From Nymphaea colorata (taxonomy: Eukaryota; Streptophyta; Magnoliopsida; Nymphaeales; Nymphaeaceae), in contig NC_045150.1 in assembly GCF_008831285.2 (NCBI RefSeq), forward strand, positions 9,250,001-9,314,000: DNA of 64,000 nt. Direction: 5' to 3'. The position numbers and the translations under genes were made by a program. Every line of letters starts with the position of its first letter. The first letter of the stretch is position 1. This document shows, in pieces, positions 9,500 to 21,572 of this stretch. The notes under the pieces were generated by a model. That model was not told the DNA's origin. It did not search any database and saw only the letters and a list, made by a program, of their open reading frames with translations.

Positions 9500-12400
9500 A
9501 GGGGATCGGCCGGAATGCCGTTAAAACTGACGGTCAAATCGTCGGCTTGGAAACCACGTCAGATGGCTTTTGACCGGTAAATCGTAAATTAGCCACCGAA
9601 CTTCTTTCTACCTTTCCCCTATTTTACCTCTTTTTCCCAAAACACCCCTGTCTTCTACCATTTCTTTAATTCCCACAGGATATGGAAGAAGAGCTCCACT
9701 CGGTGGGACTCCAACGGAAGGGCGTTCAGGTCTTTTCACTCGTAAAGATTAAAAAAATCTCCGGCGAGGTGCGGTTTGGTAGATGACGAGAATGAACGGG
9801 CGCGTTCGTTTTTTGGTAGGTAACACGCGTGTCATTGCAGTAATTGATTAAGGGTAGTTGCGTAAATTGCTTTCCCCGGTGACTTTTTTTTACTGGGTTT
9901 AGTGTTATTATTTATTATTTTAACAGCTTGGCTGTGAGTCGGTGAGCGCCTCGATCGACTCGAGACCACCGAGTTCGTTTTTGTACGTCCATTCTCCCCC
10001 ACATGCGCTCAGACCCTCCTCTTTGCCTTTTCCTCAATGACCACACTGTCCCCCGCAACTTTTACCGTGGGTAAAAAGTAAAACAGGGCGCACACGAGTC
10101 GGACCAAGGTAGATCCGTATCCGAACCCGATCCTAAGCTGAAATCGTGCTTCCAAACGGCTTCGAACGTTTTGTTTCCAAAACCATCGGAAATATTCTCT
10201 CCCCTCAAAAAACAATGCAGTTTTTCAGTACTTGCTACACTACAAATACGCATTTGATTGATCATAAGAAGGCACACAAATGTTATTTGAATGAATAGGA
10301 TAAGTATTTTGAAGTTTTTTTTCATAAAAAAACCTTGCCGTTTAAAACTTCGAAACGTTATTCGGGACTATGCACAAAACCAATGTTTGATAAGCGACTG
10401 CTTAAAAAGAAATTGACAGTAAAATTTGTACAATATTTAAAAAGGTAATTTTCTTTAGCTAATGAGTGTTTTGATTGGCCGATACCATTCCTTTTGATTG
10501 AATCTCAAGCGCTTAGGCGGCAAAGCAAAAGTTTTTCTCATGTATTTTCACGCTTTGAAAAACTTTCCCAGGAAAACGAGTCCATCTGCTCGGTTGTGAA
10601 AAGCGCCAAGCTGACCACCCATTGACTGAGTTACAGTCTTATGTCTGGGCCCGTTTTATGAACTTGGCAGGAATGGGTCCCGGTCTGATCCGATTCCTAG
10701 TCAAGAACAGCTCATCTTTCTTTGCCCCAACCACGCCCCATGGGGTCCAGATCTGATATCCAACAACCAATTATATCGGTCCCATTTAAAAAGGAAAGCG
10801 CGACTCCAATGATATGTGATTTGATGAGGCAATACAGCCGGACACAAACACGACTGTTTTGCCTTTTCGACGACAAGGGTTTATAAATTTGATGCATTTT
10901 GGGGAGCACCAAATTTAGAAACAATATTTAATACCAATGGTCGCATGAGATGCGTTCTCTAAATTTGTACATATTTGCTTTTAAATGAGCTTACCCCCAC
11001 GCTATGCACTTTACCCATATGCTCATTTCGAGTTAAATTACAATTAAGTTGGTTTCAGAGAAATTGAAGATTTCTTACAAAATTGAAACAATTGTTCTTG
11101 AACGGCCAAAACCACCCTTAAACAATGATTATCGACCGATTTAGTTGCGTAATTAAGTCTCGATCGATTGAAAGCAAACACGTGGTTCGCGTGTGTTGTC
11201 GACGGATAAATAATCTGCGTCGAACACATGATACACATGTGCCGAATAAACTGAGACATATTTAGTGCTAGAATGAGATACCCAGCTTCATTTAATCTCA
11301 CATTATTCGAATTAATTCGAAGTGATTATGGTCAAGGTTCTGATATGGCAATCGAATTTGTCCTGAATTCCGGTGATTATGATCAAATCTAATATCTATC
11401 AACCTGTCATTGTTTGGAGATGCAATTTCTTTCGAGAGAAATTTGAAGGGCGTTGCAGTTGCAATCAAACATTCATGTCTGCAGAATTCCTTTGTACTTT
11501 CCACATCTGAAAAGATTTTGGCATATTTAAGGCTTGGGGTGGCATCTGGTGCCGGCGTAGCTGGCGAACTTAAAAGAGCTCTGCACAGATCAGTCCAGGC
11601 TCGGTGGCACAAAAAGTACAGCACAGCTCAACCCGATCGAGCCCGAAACTGACCATGGTGCGCTTGGTTTCCTCCAAGATGCCCAATCACTAAAACCAGA
11701 CCATGACCAACCCGGCCTAGCTCATGGCTGGGCATCGACTCGCAACGTAACCACCAAGTTGTGCTCTGTGTATGTGTGCTTATATTAGGATGAAAAACAA
11801 TGTTAAATTGTTTGATAATCTCTTAAGGTGTTGTTCTAAGTAGGGATGTTTGTCAAGGGACCGGATTCGAATCGGAAGCACCTTTAACCACATCTGCTTT
11901 TTCGGACATTCACATTCAAATAAATCTGAAGCCGAAACCCAATTTCACAATTCGAATCTGTTTCAAATCCAAATTTTACATTTATATTCAAATCCGAATC
12001 TCAATTTTGAATTGAATCTGGCTTATTTTCAAAATTTAAGAACACTAGCAAAGACAAAAATTTTATTTTATAATTTTTTGAGATTTAAGAACACTATGTA
12101 TAAACAACCATATATATGAAATTATTGACATAAAAATAAGTAACGTTTACGAGGCTGGTGTGGGCAGCTGCCCACACTCGTGGCTCTACTGGTACAAATT
12201 GCCACGGCTAGCGGTAATGTCATGGGAAAGGGGAGATACATTTAAGAAGTAAATAAATGGAAGAGATACGGCTTGGTGAGTAGTGGTGGAGAAGAGAGAG
12301 AAAGACAAAAGAGAAAGAAGTTGCAGTAGGGAGGGGCAGCCTAGTCATTATGGCGGGGAAGGCAGTGAGGGGGCACGAGGGGGAAGGGGCGGCAAACACG

Positions 12401-12870
12401 CCTACTTTTTCGCCAACGAAACCAACTTCTTTGCTTTTTAAGTGCCACTGCCCCACTCTGCCCCCCACTCTCTCTCTCCTTCGGCTCCCCAATCAAGAAA
12501 GAGAACACCCCAAATCACTGCCGACAAGCAGCAGTCTCTTTCTCTCTCTACCCTACTTGGACGGCAGGGGCAGCTGCCCCCCTGTCGAAAGGAGCCCCAA
12601 GAAAGGACACTGGAAAGAAGAAAGTTCTCCTCCAACACTTAACCAACAGTAACAGAGCACTCCAAAATCTGGCTCTCAGAACTTAACTTAGATCTTTGCC
12701 ATTTAAATGAGTTGGTACTTGCATCTTCCCTTGCTTTCCTTCCTTTGCCAATCAAAGGGTGAAGTAACGAGCCAAGCAACAGCCACTCCACTCTGGAGTA
12801 TTAATTATCCAGAGAGTAAGTGTAAGTCACACATTTAGTAGCACCATTTTTTTCTTTGCGTCAGTGAATC
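9500..12870. other. Intergenic DNA, no gene seen
   Basis: Starts GC-rich near the CRF promoter and becomes AT-rich. Contains an 11.84-12.12 kb stretch rich in degenerate GAATC/TTCAAAT words beginning near AGGGATGTTTGTCA, which recalls a hAT terminal word; a self-complementary GTGGGCAGCTGCCCAC at about 12160-12175; and purine- or pyrimidine-rich low-complexity text at 12.28-12.62 kb. Open frames of 60-108 codons show no recognisable domain. Confidence 0.5.
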
Positions 12871-12879
12871 ATGCAGACT

Positions 12880-13046
12880 CAGGGTGGAGTTAGAAATTTT
12901 TGGTTGTAGAGTCAGAATTATAGTTTCAAAATCTTTACAAGGCAGCCAAAATATAATTTTTCAATTTTTATATATAAGTTGAAGCAGAACTTTTTTACAT
13001 GTAAAATTTATTTACTTTCGGCCTTTGTCGGCTGCTGACTCCACAA
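12880..13046. mobile_element. Decayed hAT-like MITE (GGCGGAGCC-end family)
   Basis: The left end CAGGGTGGAGTTAGAAATTT and the right end, read from the other strand as GTGGAGTCAGCAGCC, form imperfect inverted repeats. The interior shares AATATAATTTTT and ACATGTAAAATT, in the same order, with the element at 56625-56781. No coding capacity. The right boundary is approximate. Confidence 0.5.
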
Positions 13047-13377
13047 TCAATCATGAGGCGTTCAATATATCCAAAAGCATGAAATTTCAGAATCGAAATG
13101 CTCATTTCTTAAGAAATTGAAATTATTAAACTACCAACGTATATTTTGTTGCCGGAATTAGGAAACTGAAACCTGAAATTTTGACTGTATTCCAGTTTGA
13201 GGAGGAATTACGGTTCTCTTGTATCAAATTTCCAAACGATCAAACGCTCCATTCCCATGTATGACATAACGGTACACATTTCACCAATTGAAGGATCAGT
13301 TTTTAAGGCAAAAAGGAACTTCTTGACAAGTTCCTTTCACAACTAATGCAATGAAACCTTGCAACTTGCTCTCACTC

Positions 13378-13379
<2 letters not shown>

Positions 13380-13435
<56 letters not shown>
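13380..13435. repeat. Compound microsatellite (CT)n-(TA)n
   Basis: About 16 CT units run directly into about 12 TA units. A pure dinucleotide array, so probably length-variable between individuals. Confidence 0.9.
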
Positions 13436-15396
13436 CAAAATAGAAGATAGTAAATTAAGGGGATCACAAAAGTAGAGAGCAGAGGCATGATTGCCTTTTC
13501 GTTTTTCTTTTATACTACAACTTGAAGAGTTTGAGCGTTGTCAGGTTTATCTGCAGCCAGAATTGATGAGATAATCAATAAAGGATTAAAAAATCTTGAA
13601 GGTCATGGACCATCCAAAATGTTTCTTACATAAAGAAATTCACTATAAAGAAATAAACAACAAAGCTTCAACATACTTATTCAGGTTGTGTACTTCAATT
13701 TGGATGTTTCCTTTTTTGTTTATGCTTATCTCTGTCTTTAATGATCAATTCAATGGCTTCAACAAGTGCATGTAGTGGGGCTCCATATTATTAACCAAGT
13801 GGCGCAGACATAAAATAAAAACTCGTCAATCTTCATCGCATCCTATTTTAGAAAATTATATATAACTTTTATTCATCCCTTGACCAGCAAATTTAAGAAA
13901 AGGGCACGGCATGAGGTAATTTATGATAACCAATTAACTCTACTTGCATTTGGTTCAGCAACTTATACAAATGCCGTCTCCTTCTAAGTCATTCAACGAA
14001 AACAATTCTTTGAGATTTATTCTTGTAAAAAAATGGATTAAAATGCGATATAAACACGAAACCCGAGAGAGCTCGACGCTATTTTGGCGAAGCATGAAAC
14101 TTCACTTTCCAAATGTTTCCCTCAAACCAATGAATCTTTTGAACCAAAATTTGAAAGAGACTGACCAACTTCATTTCTTTATGTAAAAAGTTTTATTGAA
14201 AAGGGGAGTTGTGCTAACTATGGTTGAGCTTTTATCAGGTCAAACCTGATACTCCTGTACATAATCCACCAAAAGTGTGCATGCCTACAACATTTATCAA
14301 TTCTCAATATATATACATATATATAATGAGAAGATGCATGGTCGAACCAAGTGCATGCAAGTACATGCAGCATAGGAAAATTCAATGTAAGTCGGATCTT
14401 GCATTTTACAGAGGAAAGGACGGCCAGTTTTTCTTGGGCAACGTGATTGGTTTGAGTTTCTTGAATGGAGAAAGACGGAAGGAAACTCAGCCTTTGTAAT
14501 CTAAGGAAATCACTAGAAAGTAAGTTCATAATCGTTCAGTTCTGGATTTGGATCAAAATTCAGATCCGTAATCATTTGTTAGAAAAGCCCTCCTCCGCCT
14601 TCGTCATGGGCAGCGCTACCTGTTTTCTAATTACATGTCGTAATTAGAGGACATGGAGATGGATCCAAATATGTGGAAATAGAGAGAGAGAGAGAGTCAG
14701 ACATGGGTGAGCGTGCAGTGCCGTGCCGGCCGGCTCAGTGCGCTTTGGTTGGGTGTGGTGCGGTGGAAGTGGGCCAACAAAAGCCAAACATTCTTAATCA
14801 AACACTTTATAATATAAATCAATGTATATATATAAAATATAATATAAATGTGGCAGACTGGGTTTTGTGATATCTGCGTTTGTAAATATTGATTAATAGT
14901 TGCTAATTCTGTGAGCATAAAAAGGCAGTAAATAGTGATAATTTGTGGTGTTGAGATAAAGATGGGAGGATTGTTAATTTCTTAATTTGTTTGACGTACT
15001 AGTTAACAGCAAAGCCTCTGGCCCTCCTGCTGCAACGGTCGGTCATCATCTCACGTGCAAGCAAGCCAACTCACGTGGCAGCCACTCTCTTCCACGTCCT
15101 CCCCTGCCCCTTCGCCTCATCCCAACACACACACACACACCATTGTTTCATATCCTTCCTTATATATATATATATATATATATAGTACACATATTCACCT
15201 TTGCCTAAATAACAATATCATGTAAGACTAAGCTGGGTGATGCCCATATGTGCATTATCACTATATGCATTGTGTTTTTGTCATATGTATTTTTGCTAAA
15301 GATTCAAAGTGTAGACTGATTATAAGCCATTTAAATAACTTAGTTATTGGTTTATACTGTATTATTTGCAAGAAATGCACGTATATGACATTCTTA

Positions 15397-15432
<36 letters not shown>

Positions 15433-15834
15433 CTGTGTGTGTATGTTGATAAAGATGGTAGGGGCCGCCAATTTCTTTAGAATTTTAAAACTTGGTGGGT
15501 GGGTCTGTTAAGTGGAACTCGTTTGGTCAAGTGAAGGAAGATAGAGTAGGCGGTTGGTTGGTGCCCGAGTTCTGCGTATTTTTAGAATAAAGAAGAAGAA
15601 AGGCGTTGGGCGGTAGATTTTGATTGGCGAAGAGAAGAAGCAGCGATTTTAGAAGTTCATGGCTTCTTTCAGAGAGTAAACTCCCCAATGGTTGATCTTC
15701 TGCACCATCTTTTTAATACCATATTTCCTTATATCATTGTCTCTCTCTCTCTACATGATCATGCACGATTTCATGCACGCACAAACGTGCACCTGGGGAA
15801 AGCAAGTCCCCATTGCCGGGATCAGCCAAGTTCT

Positions 15835-15838
<4 letters not shown>
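13436..15838. other. Intergenic DNA, no gene seen
   Basis: AT-rich, with (CA)n at 15124-15140, (TA)n at 15161-15184 and (CA)n-(TA)n-(GT)n at about 15396-15442. No open frame resembles a known protein. Confidence 0.5.
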
Positions 15839-15886
<48 letters not shown>

Positions 15887-15900
15887 TATATATATATATA
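15839..15900. repeat. Compound microsatellite (CT)n-(AT)n
   Basis: About 22 CT units followed by about 8 AT units, on the plus strand. Confidence 0.9.
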
Positions 15901-17460
15901 GCTTGTCCTAAGTGTTGTGGACATTGACTAAATACCAATTCCTTTCCTTGTATGGTGTTTCTCATAAAAAGGTGGGTCTCTCTCCCTCTCTCTCTCTAGC
16001 CCCAAGATAACAATCCTAGCAAGTAAGAACAAAGAAAGAGAGCCATAAACTTGGTTGTTTAGCGCATAGAAAGCTGCAATGACCTTCAAATTATGAAGGT
16101 TGCCAACAAGCCAATTATTAGAATTTAAAGCGCATCGCAACAAAGCCCAAGAATAATCTTTAGTGGAATGCAAGTCCCATCGATCTCCTTTCTCTTTTTT
16201 CCCTCTTCTTCCCCGTTCTTCACTGCATATAGAGAAGAAAGCCCGTTTGGTCAATCCCCAAAAGTCCTCAGTCTTCGATTCCACAAAATCTCGGAACTCG
16301 ACAACCTTTGATATGTGGGGACTTCCAAAGAAAACAAGCTGTCTATTTCGGGAACTTAAAAGATCCGGTTTCTTAATTGCTACCCTTTGGTGGTCCCTTT
16401 GTGGGGAGTCAGTGACGCATTTCATGAGGGAGTCCCAGTATTTCTAGATATCATAAAACTGGGCCTACTTTTTCCTTGTATAATACATACTTGACAAATA
16501 AAGAGATCACATGACTTGAATCCCAAGTGAAGTACCTTCTCCTCCAATAACAATACTAAGTACCGTATTGTATGGTCAATTGCCCACGTAAATCCACATG
16601 TTGCTCCAACATAACTTCGGAAATTTGATAATATTTTTATAGAGAAGTGCTCGAATACTTGGTTGAAGTATTTGACATAGTGGGTCGAGTCGAGTCCAAC
16701 TAAGTAACTGGTCTAAGTTCCGATGCAACTCTAAACCATAAGAGCAAAGAGAAAGGATGGAAGTTTTAAGCTTCTCATTGACTGACTTTGAAAGGTTGGT
16801 GGTCATGAGGAGAGTCATAAGTTTCATAACTTTTCTTTTAAAGATAAATAATTACGAACAATGTTAGACTTAGTTTATGCTCTCGAGTACGCATTGATAT
16901 TGCCGAAGCCCCGAATCTCCAACCTGTACTTTGAATGGCTGTCAAATAAAACATTTGGTTAAAGAAAATCACAAGCACCTGCATGCAACAAATTTCTGAG
17001 TCAAACAAATGAAAAAGAACTCCGATTTTCATTCAGTTTCTTTGGGAAAAAACTTAGGAAAAGGGTAGGAGTTTTTCTTTAATGAACAATCCAGCACCTA
17101 CAAGTAGAGCATTACGTGCTTCGTTTTTCTTCCTAAAACATAAAGAAAATATGTGTAACAGTGTTGTTGGTACAAAATATCAATGTCGAATCGCATTAAG
17201 AAATAAACTATGCATCGAAACTGTGAAAGTACGAATATCTATGTCGAAGTACTTGAAAAAGAAAGAGAGAGGACAGGAACTGTACAAGAAACTACACTGT
17301 GAATTGCTGTAACATGCTTTTGAATACCTCTTTAAGGAACTGGACCTGTTAGATTCTTTAAGAACTTGCATGTAGGCCATCAAAAATTGTTGTTATTTTT
17401 CAACTACAACGGTTTTCTCCTTTTTTTTTTAAGGCAAAATAACAGTTGATAGTTTAAGTC
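15901..17460. other. Intergenic DNA, no assigned gene
   Basis: Includes an unassigned 165-codon minus-strand open frame at 15928-16425. It partly covers a (GA)n run (its ERERER segment), has no domain I can name, and is overlapped by a 94-codon plus-strand frame. I do not call it a gene. Confidence 0.4.
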
Positions 17461-17785
17461 AGTGTGACCATACGGGACGATATCGTATAGTCGCATTTCA
17501 AAAATGCAATATGGTACACCACCTGTATCATAAACAGTGGTGTATCATGCCTGTATGGCACGTATCGTACGACACAGTTATGATACGATATGTTACAAAA
17601 TAGTTACGATACATTATGATACAATTACGATACATTGATTTTTTAATATTTTTTATTCTTTTTAAATTTTTTCTGATTAATTTTTTTAAATACGATACAG
17701 TTACGATATGTTACGATATTTTACGGTATAGTGTATCTTAAAGGCAGATTGATACTACTTACGATATGTTTTTTACAACATTGGT
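17461..17785. repeat. TACGATA-rich dispersed repeat
   Basis: Permutations of TACGATA, ATACGATA and GATACA recur at least ten times over about 300 bases, with an AT-rich core near 17640-17690. Words such as GTATCGTA and TACGATAC occur on both strands, so the unit is partly self-complementary. The right edge, ATGTTTTTTACAACATTGG, looks like an element end, but no clear inverted terminus or target duplication was found. Probably a non-autonomous repeat of unknown class. Confidence 0.45.
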
Positions 17786-18840
17786 TCAAATAGAACAGCT
17801 ACTCAATTCTTTTTTCATTTTTGTGGGATTTTTTGTCTTCCGCAATTAGGGCAGAGCTAGATTTTTTTTTTTCATAAGGCACTAAATATATGGTTAGTAT
17901 ACTTTCAATTGATTACGATGCAATTACCCATATCTTGTGGGGCTATGAATATGGATTTGAGAACCATGAATTTAAGATCACCGTTATCCCTCTAATCTAT
18001 GGATGAGACTTGAGAGGGGAAGGGTTTCTGAATTGAGTTCCCGGATTTCTAGCTACAATGTTTATAATTCCATAATGTAATAATCGCATTTCTCTGACAT
18101 TCTAAGATCTCATACTGCCTCAGTTGAGGTGTTCAAACACACCTCAGTGGGACATATAAATCCTCACATGAATATAAATGGGGTGCAAGGAAATTTGGAT
18201 GGGAAATACATACTTCATTCATTGCTCAATCAGTATGGTTAGTTAATTTGCTGGATCGAATTCCCGATGTTAAAAGCATGATGTTTAATTAAATCATGAA
18301 CTTCTCGCATATCATTTTCTCATAAATGTTTTTTAAGCTCATTGCATCATACAATAATGCAAAACTTTCGTGCTTCGTCATTTATAGGCATTCAAAGCTT
18401 GTCTTCTAAGTTATGCGGGTTTCATCCTTTGAATAGGTCAAAGAAATTGCTCTATATATGTGAAGAAGAGAGAGATTATATATATATATATATATATATA
18501 TTGGAAGAGAGAGAGAGAGAAGGAGAGAGAAAACAAAGAGTGAGATGGGTCAGGCGCCGTTGAATCCCCTGGCCATGTCGCATGCACGTAGCACCTTTTT
18601 GGAAGCCCACGAAATGCTCTCTCTTGCTTTCCATTACGACAAATTTTTTAAAACAAAAGCCTCAGTCCCCGAGGCAGAACAATTGCGTTCGGACCCCCTT
18701 TTTTCTTAAATGCTTTTTTAGTGGACCACTTTGTGCACTCCCTTTTATTTTGTTTATTCTAAGTAACTTTTTTGTCTTTCTTTAGAAAAGGAAGAGAAAA
18801 AAAAAAGGCAGCACGTAAATAATAAAATGAGAACTCCCTG
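17786..18840. other. Intergenic DNA with element fragment and microsatellite
   Basis: TAGGGCAGAGCTAGATTTTT at about 17847 resembles the left end of the GGCGGAGCC-type elements, with no partner found. A (TA)n run lies at about 18477-18501, followed by (GA)n. At about 17953 there is a copy of a dispersed word (GATTTGAGAACCATGAATTT) also seen near 24243 and 28015. Confidence 0.4.
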
Positions 18841-19060
18841 CGCAGCTTCATTTAAAAAAGGAGGAGTCCGTACGGCCCCGTCTCGATAACCGGGAGATCC
18901 GATACGACTCGGTATGGGAGACGGGTCCGGCGGGGTTTGTTTACTCGTCCTCCCAGTTGGGCAGCGCCGTCCCCGGCGCTCCGGCCAACCCGGGCCGAAC
19001 ACGTCGGACGAGACGTTACGCCGTCAGCTTTCCGCCACGTAACTGTGACGTGGACTGAAT
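18841..19060. promoter_or_regulatory. GC-rich island with paired ACGT elements, no gene attached
   Basis: A sharply bounded CpG-rich stretch in AT-rich DNA. At 19035-19053, CCACGT and ACGTGG form an inverted pair separated by 7 bases, the arrangement of coupled ABRE/G-box sites. No open frame or TATA box that I trust lies on either side. It may be an orphan promoter, an enhancer or a remnant. Confidence 0.3.
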
Positions 19061-19509
19061 ATTTCTGAGTCAGTTGCAAGAAAGACCCAAATACCCTTCT
19101 GACTGTAGCTACGGGGAATATTTGGGTGGTGTCAACCGTTTTAGACGAAAACGAGTTGAGTTTGAAGTCTTAGAATTTTTCACTTTTTTTATTATTATCA
19201 AGAGATCTTAACTCAACAAAATAATTTCTTAAACTGAGTTCAGATGTATGCTTAATCAAATATCGAAAAAATTTAAAAAGCAAACTAATAAAAGTGGACC
19301 TTATTTCCCAATGTTCTTAAAAGTATATTTAAACTTTGTGTTCATAATAAAAAATAAAACCGCTTAAACACTAGGTTATCAATTAAGTGAAGCTGATTAA
19401 TGAGATAAACCCGACCAAAACACCAAACAAATTTAATATCTATTTAGCTTGTATTACCTGTTTAAACATACTACACAACATTTAACGACAATCATTTTCT
19501 TTATCGAAC

Positions 19510-19603
19510 CAAATGGCGGAGCTACTTTATCGTTGGTGTGGGCAACCAGCCTATGCGTTTTGCTACATGTACCCTCAGTGAGAAATTTCTGACTCCACCA
19601 CTA
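19510..19603. mobile_element. Short hAT-like MITE remnant (GGCGGAGCC-end family)
   Basis: The left end reads CAAATGGCGGAGCTAC and the right end, on the other strand, GTAGTGGTGGAGTCAGAAAT, matching the termini of the elements at 12880 and 56625. Only about 94 bases long. No matching target duplication. Confidence 0.45.
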
Positions 19604-19838
19604 CTAGCTAATTCATCTAAGTTGAAGTTATCAAGGGCGAAGCCTCGAATAGTAAAAATGTTGTCAATTTTTTGCTACAAATTTCTTTTTTTTTTTCATA
19701 AGATATTCGATATAAATTTTCGATAAGCTTAATTAGCATGAGAGTAAAGATAAAACTCAGCCTCAGCTACGGGGGTCAAATTTGAAAACACAGGCCAAGC
19801 GGCTCCTAGTGGATTCGTTCCCGACGGTCCACTCTTGC

Positions 19839-19852
19839 TTGCCACGTGGCAA
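19839..19852. promoter_or_regulatory. Perfect 14-bp G-box palindrome
   Basis: TTGCCACGTGGCAA is exactly self-complementary and is followed 10 bases later by another ACGT core (GCCACGTCA). This is a high-affinity bZIP/bHLH site by sequence, but no gene is recognisable within several kilobases. Confidence 0.35.
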
Positions 19853-21477
19853 AAAGGTCTAGCCACGTCATCACCCATTAGGATGTCTAGTGGGAGACAG
19901 CTGGCAAGTTCAGGCTATTCACCTGCTGCCTTCCCACCTGCCAACCGGGTCCTATGTGACTTGACTTAAATGGGCTCGATCCGACCAGGTGGGCTCGGTC
20001 CGACCAGTTGCCTGTTTACTCTGGCTCCGTTGGTAGGTGGCACAGTGGGAGCAAACATAATGTGCCCATACTGGGATTTAAATCGGTAGATTTGAATTAA
20101 ATAATTGGCAAAGGCTGTCACGTGCCATACAATGTTCATTATATCATGTTTGTAAATATCTCAAACTTCTATTTTTTAACTATTTTACAGGTTTTGACTG
20201 CTTTTGGAATGTACATGAGAATGCTTCACAACCAATTTTGTCGAATTCATGAACTGATTTATTAAATTCGCTTCCTTTAAGATTTTTATAATCTTTATAC
20301 ACACACACACACATTTATATATATTACTTGTTAAGATAAAAATCAAATCTCTTAAATTTATACTAAAAATAATTTAAATATAAAGTGAACCTCTTAATAT
20401 GCATATGGACACTAATTTTATGTAATTCATGCTTTAGTTCAATGTTACTTTTACTCTAAAAATTTTGACGCAATAAGAGTTCTGTTGTTCATTTTTCGAT
20501 TATTAAAAACATTACCAAAGTAAAAAAAAAAAAAAAAGAGCTAACTTGATGTATGTTTCTTACAAATCAATCTTAAGGTCATATTATAAGGTAAGATTGC
20601 AGAAAAAAAAAAACTTTAATAATTAATTTTAATGGGTCTAGTTTTTGTTTCTTATACAAGTGGTCTGGTTTTTTTACCAACTTTCATCCATGTAAGCACA
20701 ATGTGATTGTAAATCTAACTTTTATATATACCAATCAAACATTAGATATAATCATATCTGGTTTTGAAATAAGAACATTAAGTTCTTCTAACTATAATGA
20801 AAACCTGATCTTTTAGGAGACATTGGCAACCCATAACAAACTGTTATCATATAATGTTTACAGGGTTTCATGAATCTATCTTAATTTTTGAAGCAGTTGC
20901 ATTGGATTTGTTACTGGCGCCAAACGGCCTTTTAGTGGTCTACTTTTGAGTTGTGAGTCCGAATTCCAAATCAGACGGTGCATGTACAGCAAGGATCATG
21001 TGATCAATAGGAAGGCAGTTAAGGGCTGCCTCTTCCCACAAGGATCAGAAATCCATCCAACTTCTTATACTAAAGTAGGCAAGGCTGATAACGTGTTTGG
21101 GTCCCAAATAAGTTCTCATATTCGACCCCATAGTCTAGTTATTAATATGTACCGAAGTAAACAATGCCATTTGCTCACTACAATAATACCATTGGCAAAT
21201 TATTTCACTAGATTTAGGAAAGTGATACTCAAGAAAAGTGCATTTCCTACTTCTTAATCAGTTAATTATTGATTATTTGTTTGAATGGAATGCATTTCTC
21301 TCTCTCCACATATAGTCACAGAGCTTTTGTGTGTGTATATATATGTATATATATATCCCAACTAAACAAATAGACCATGTACTGTACATAATAATACTAC
21401 TTTTAAGGGTTAGGCTGTTCTTGCTTACTACAAATAATGGTGGTACGTATTAAGGCGTTGATTGAAACACAATTCAC

Positions 21478-21483
<6 letters not shown>
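19853..21483. other. Intergenic DNA, no gene seen
   Basis: AT-rich with a (CA)n run at about 20299-20313 and poly-A/T tracts. A 103-codon plus-strand frame at 20946-21257 has no recognisable domain. Confidence 0.5.

Positions 21484-21572
<89 letters not shown>
21484..21572. repeat. Long (TA)n microsatellite, then (GT)5
   Basis: About 79 bases of uninterrupted TA, followed by a (GT)5 run. Perfectly self-complementary, so able to extrude a cruciform and likely to be unstable in length. Confidence 0.92.

Noticed and set aside
15928..16425. 165-codon open frame on the minus strand
   Set aside because: No domain recognised, one end is a translated (GA)n microsatellite, it is overlapped by another frame, and no splice or promoter context supports it.
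20946..21257. 103-codon open frame on the plus strand
   Set aside because: No recognisable similarity or gene context.
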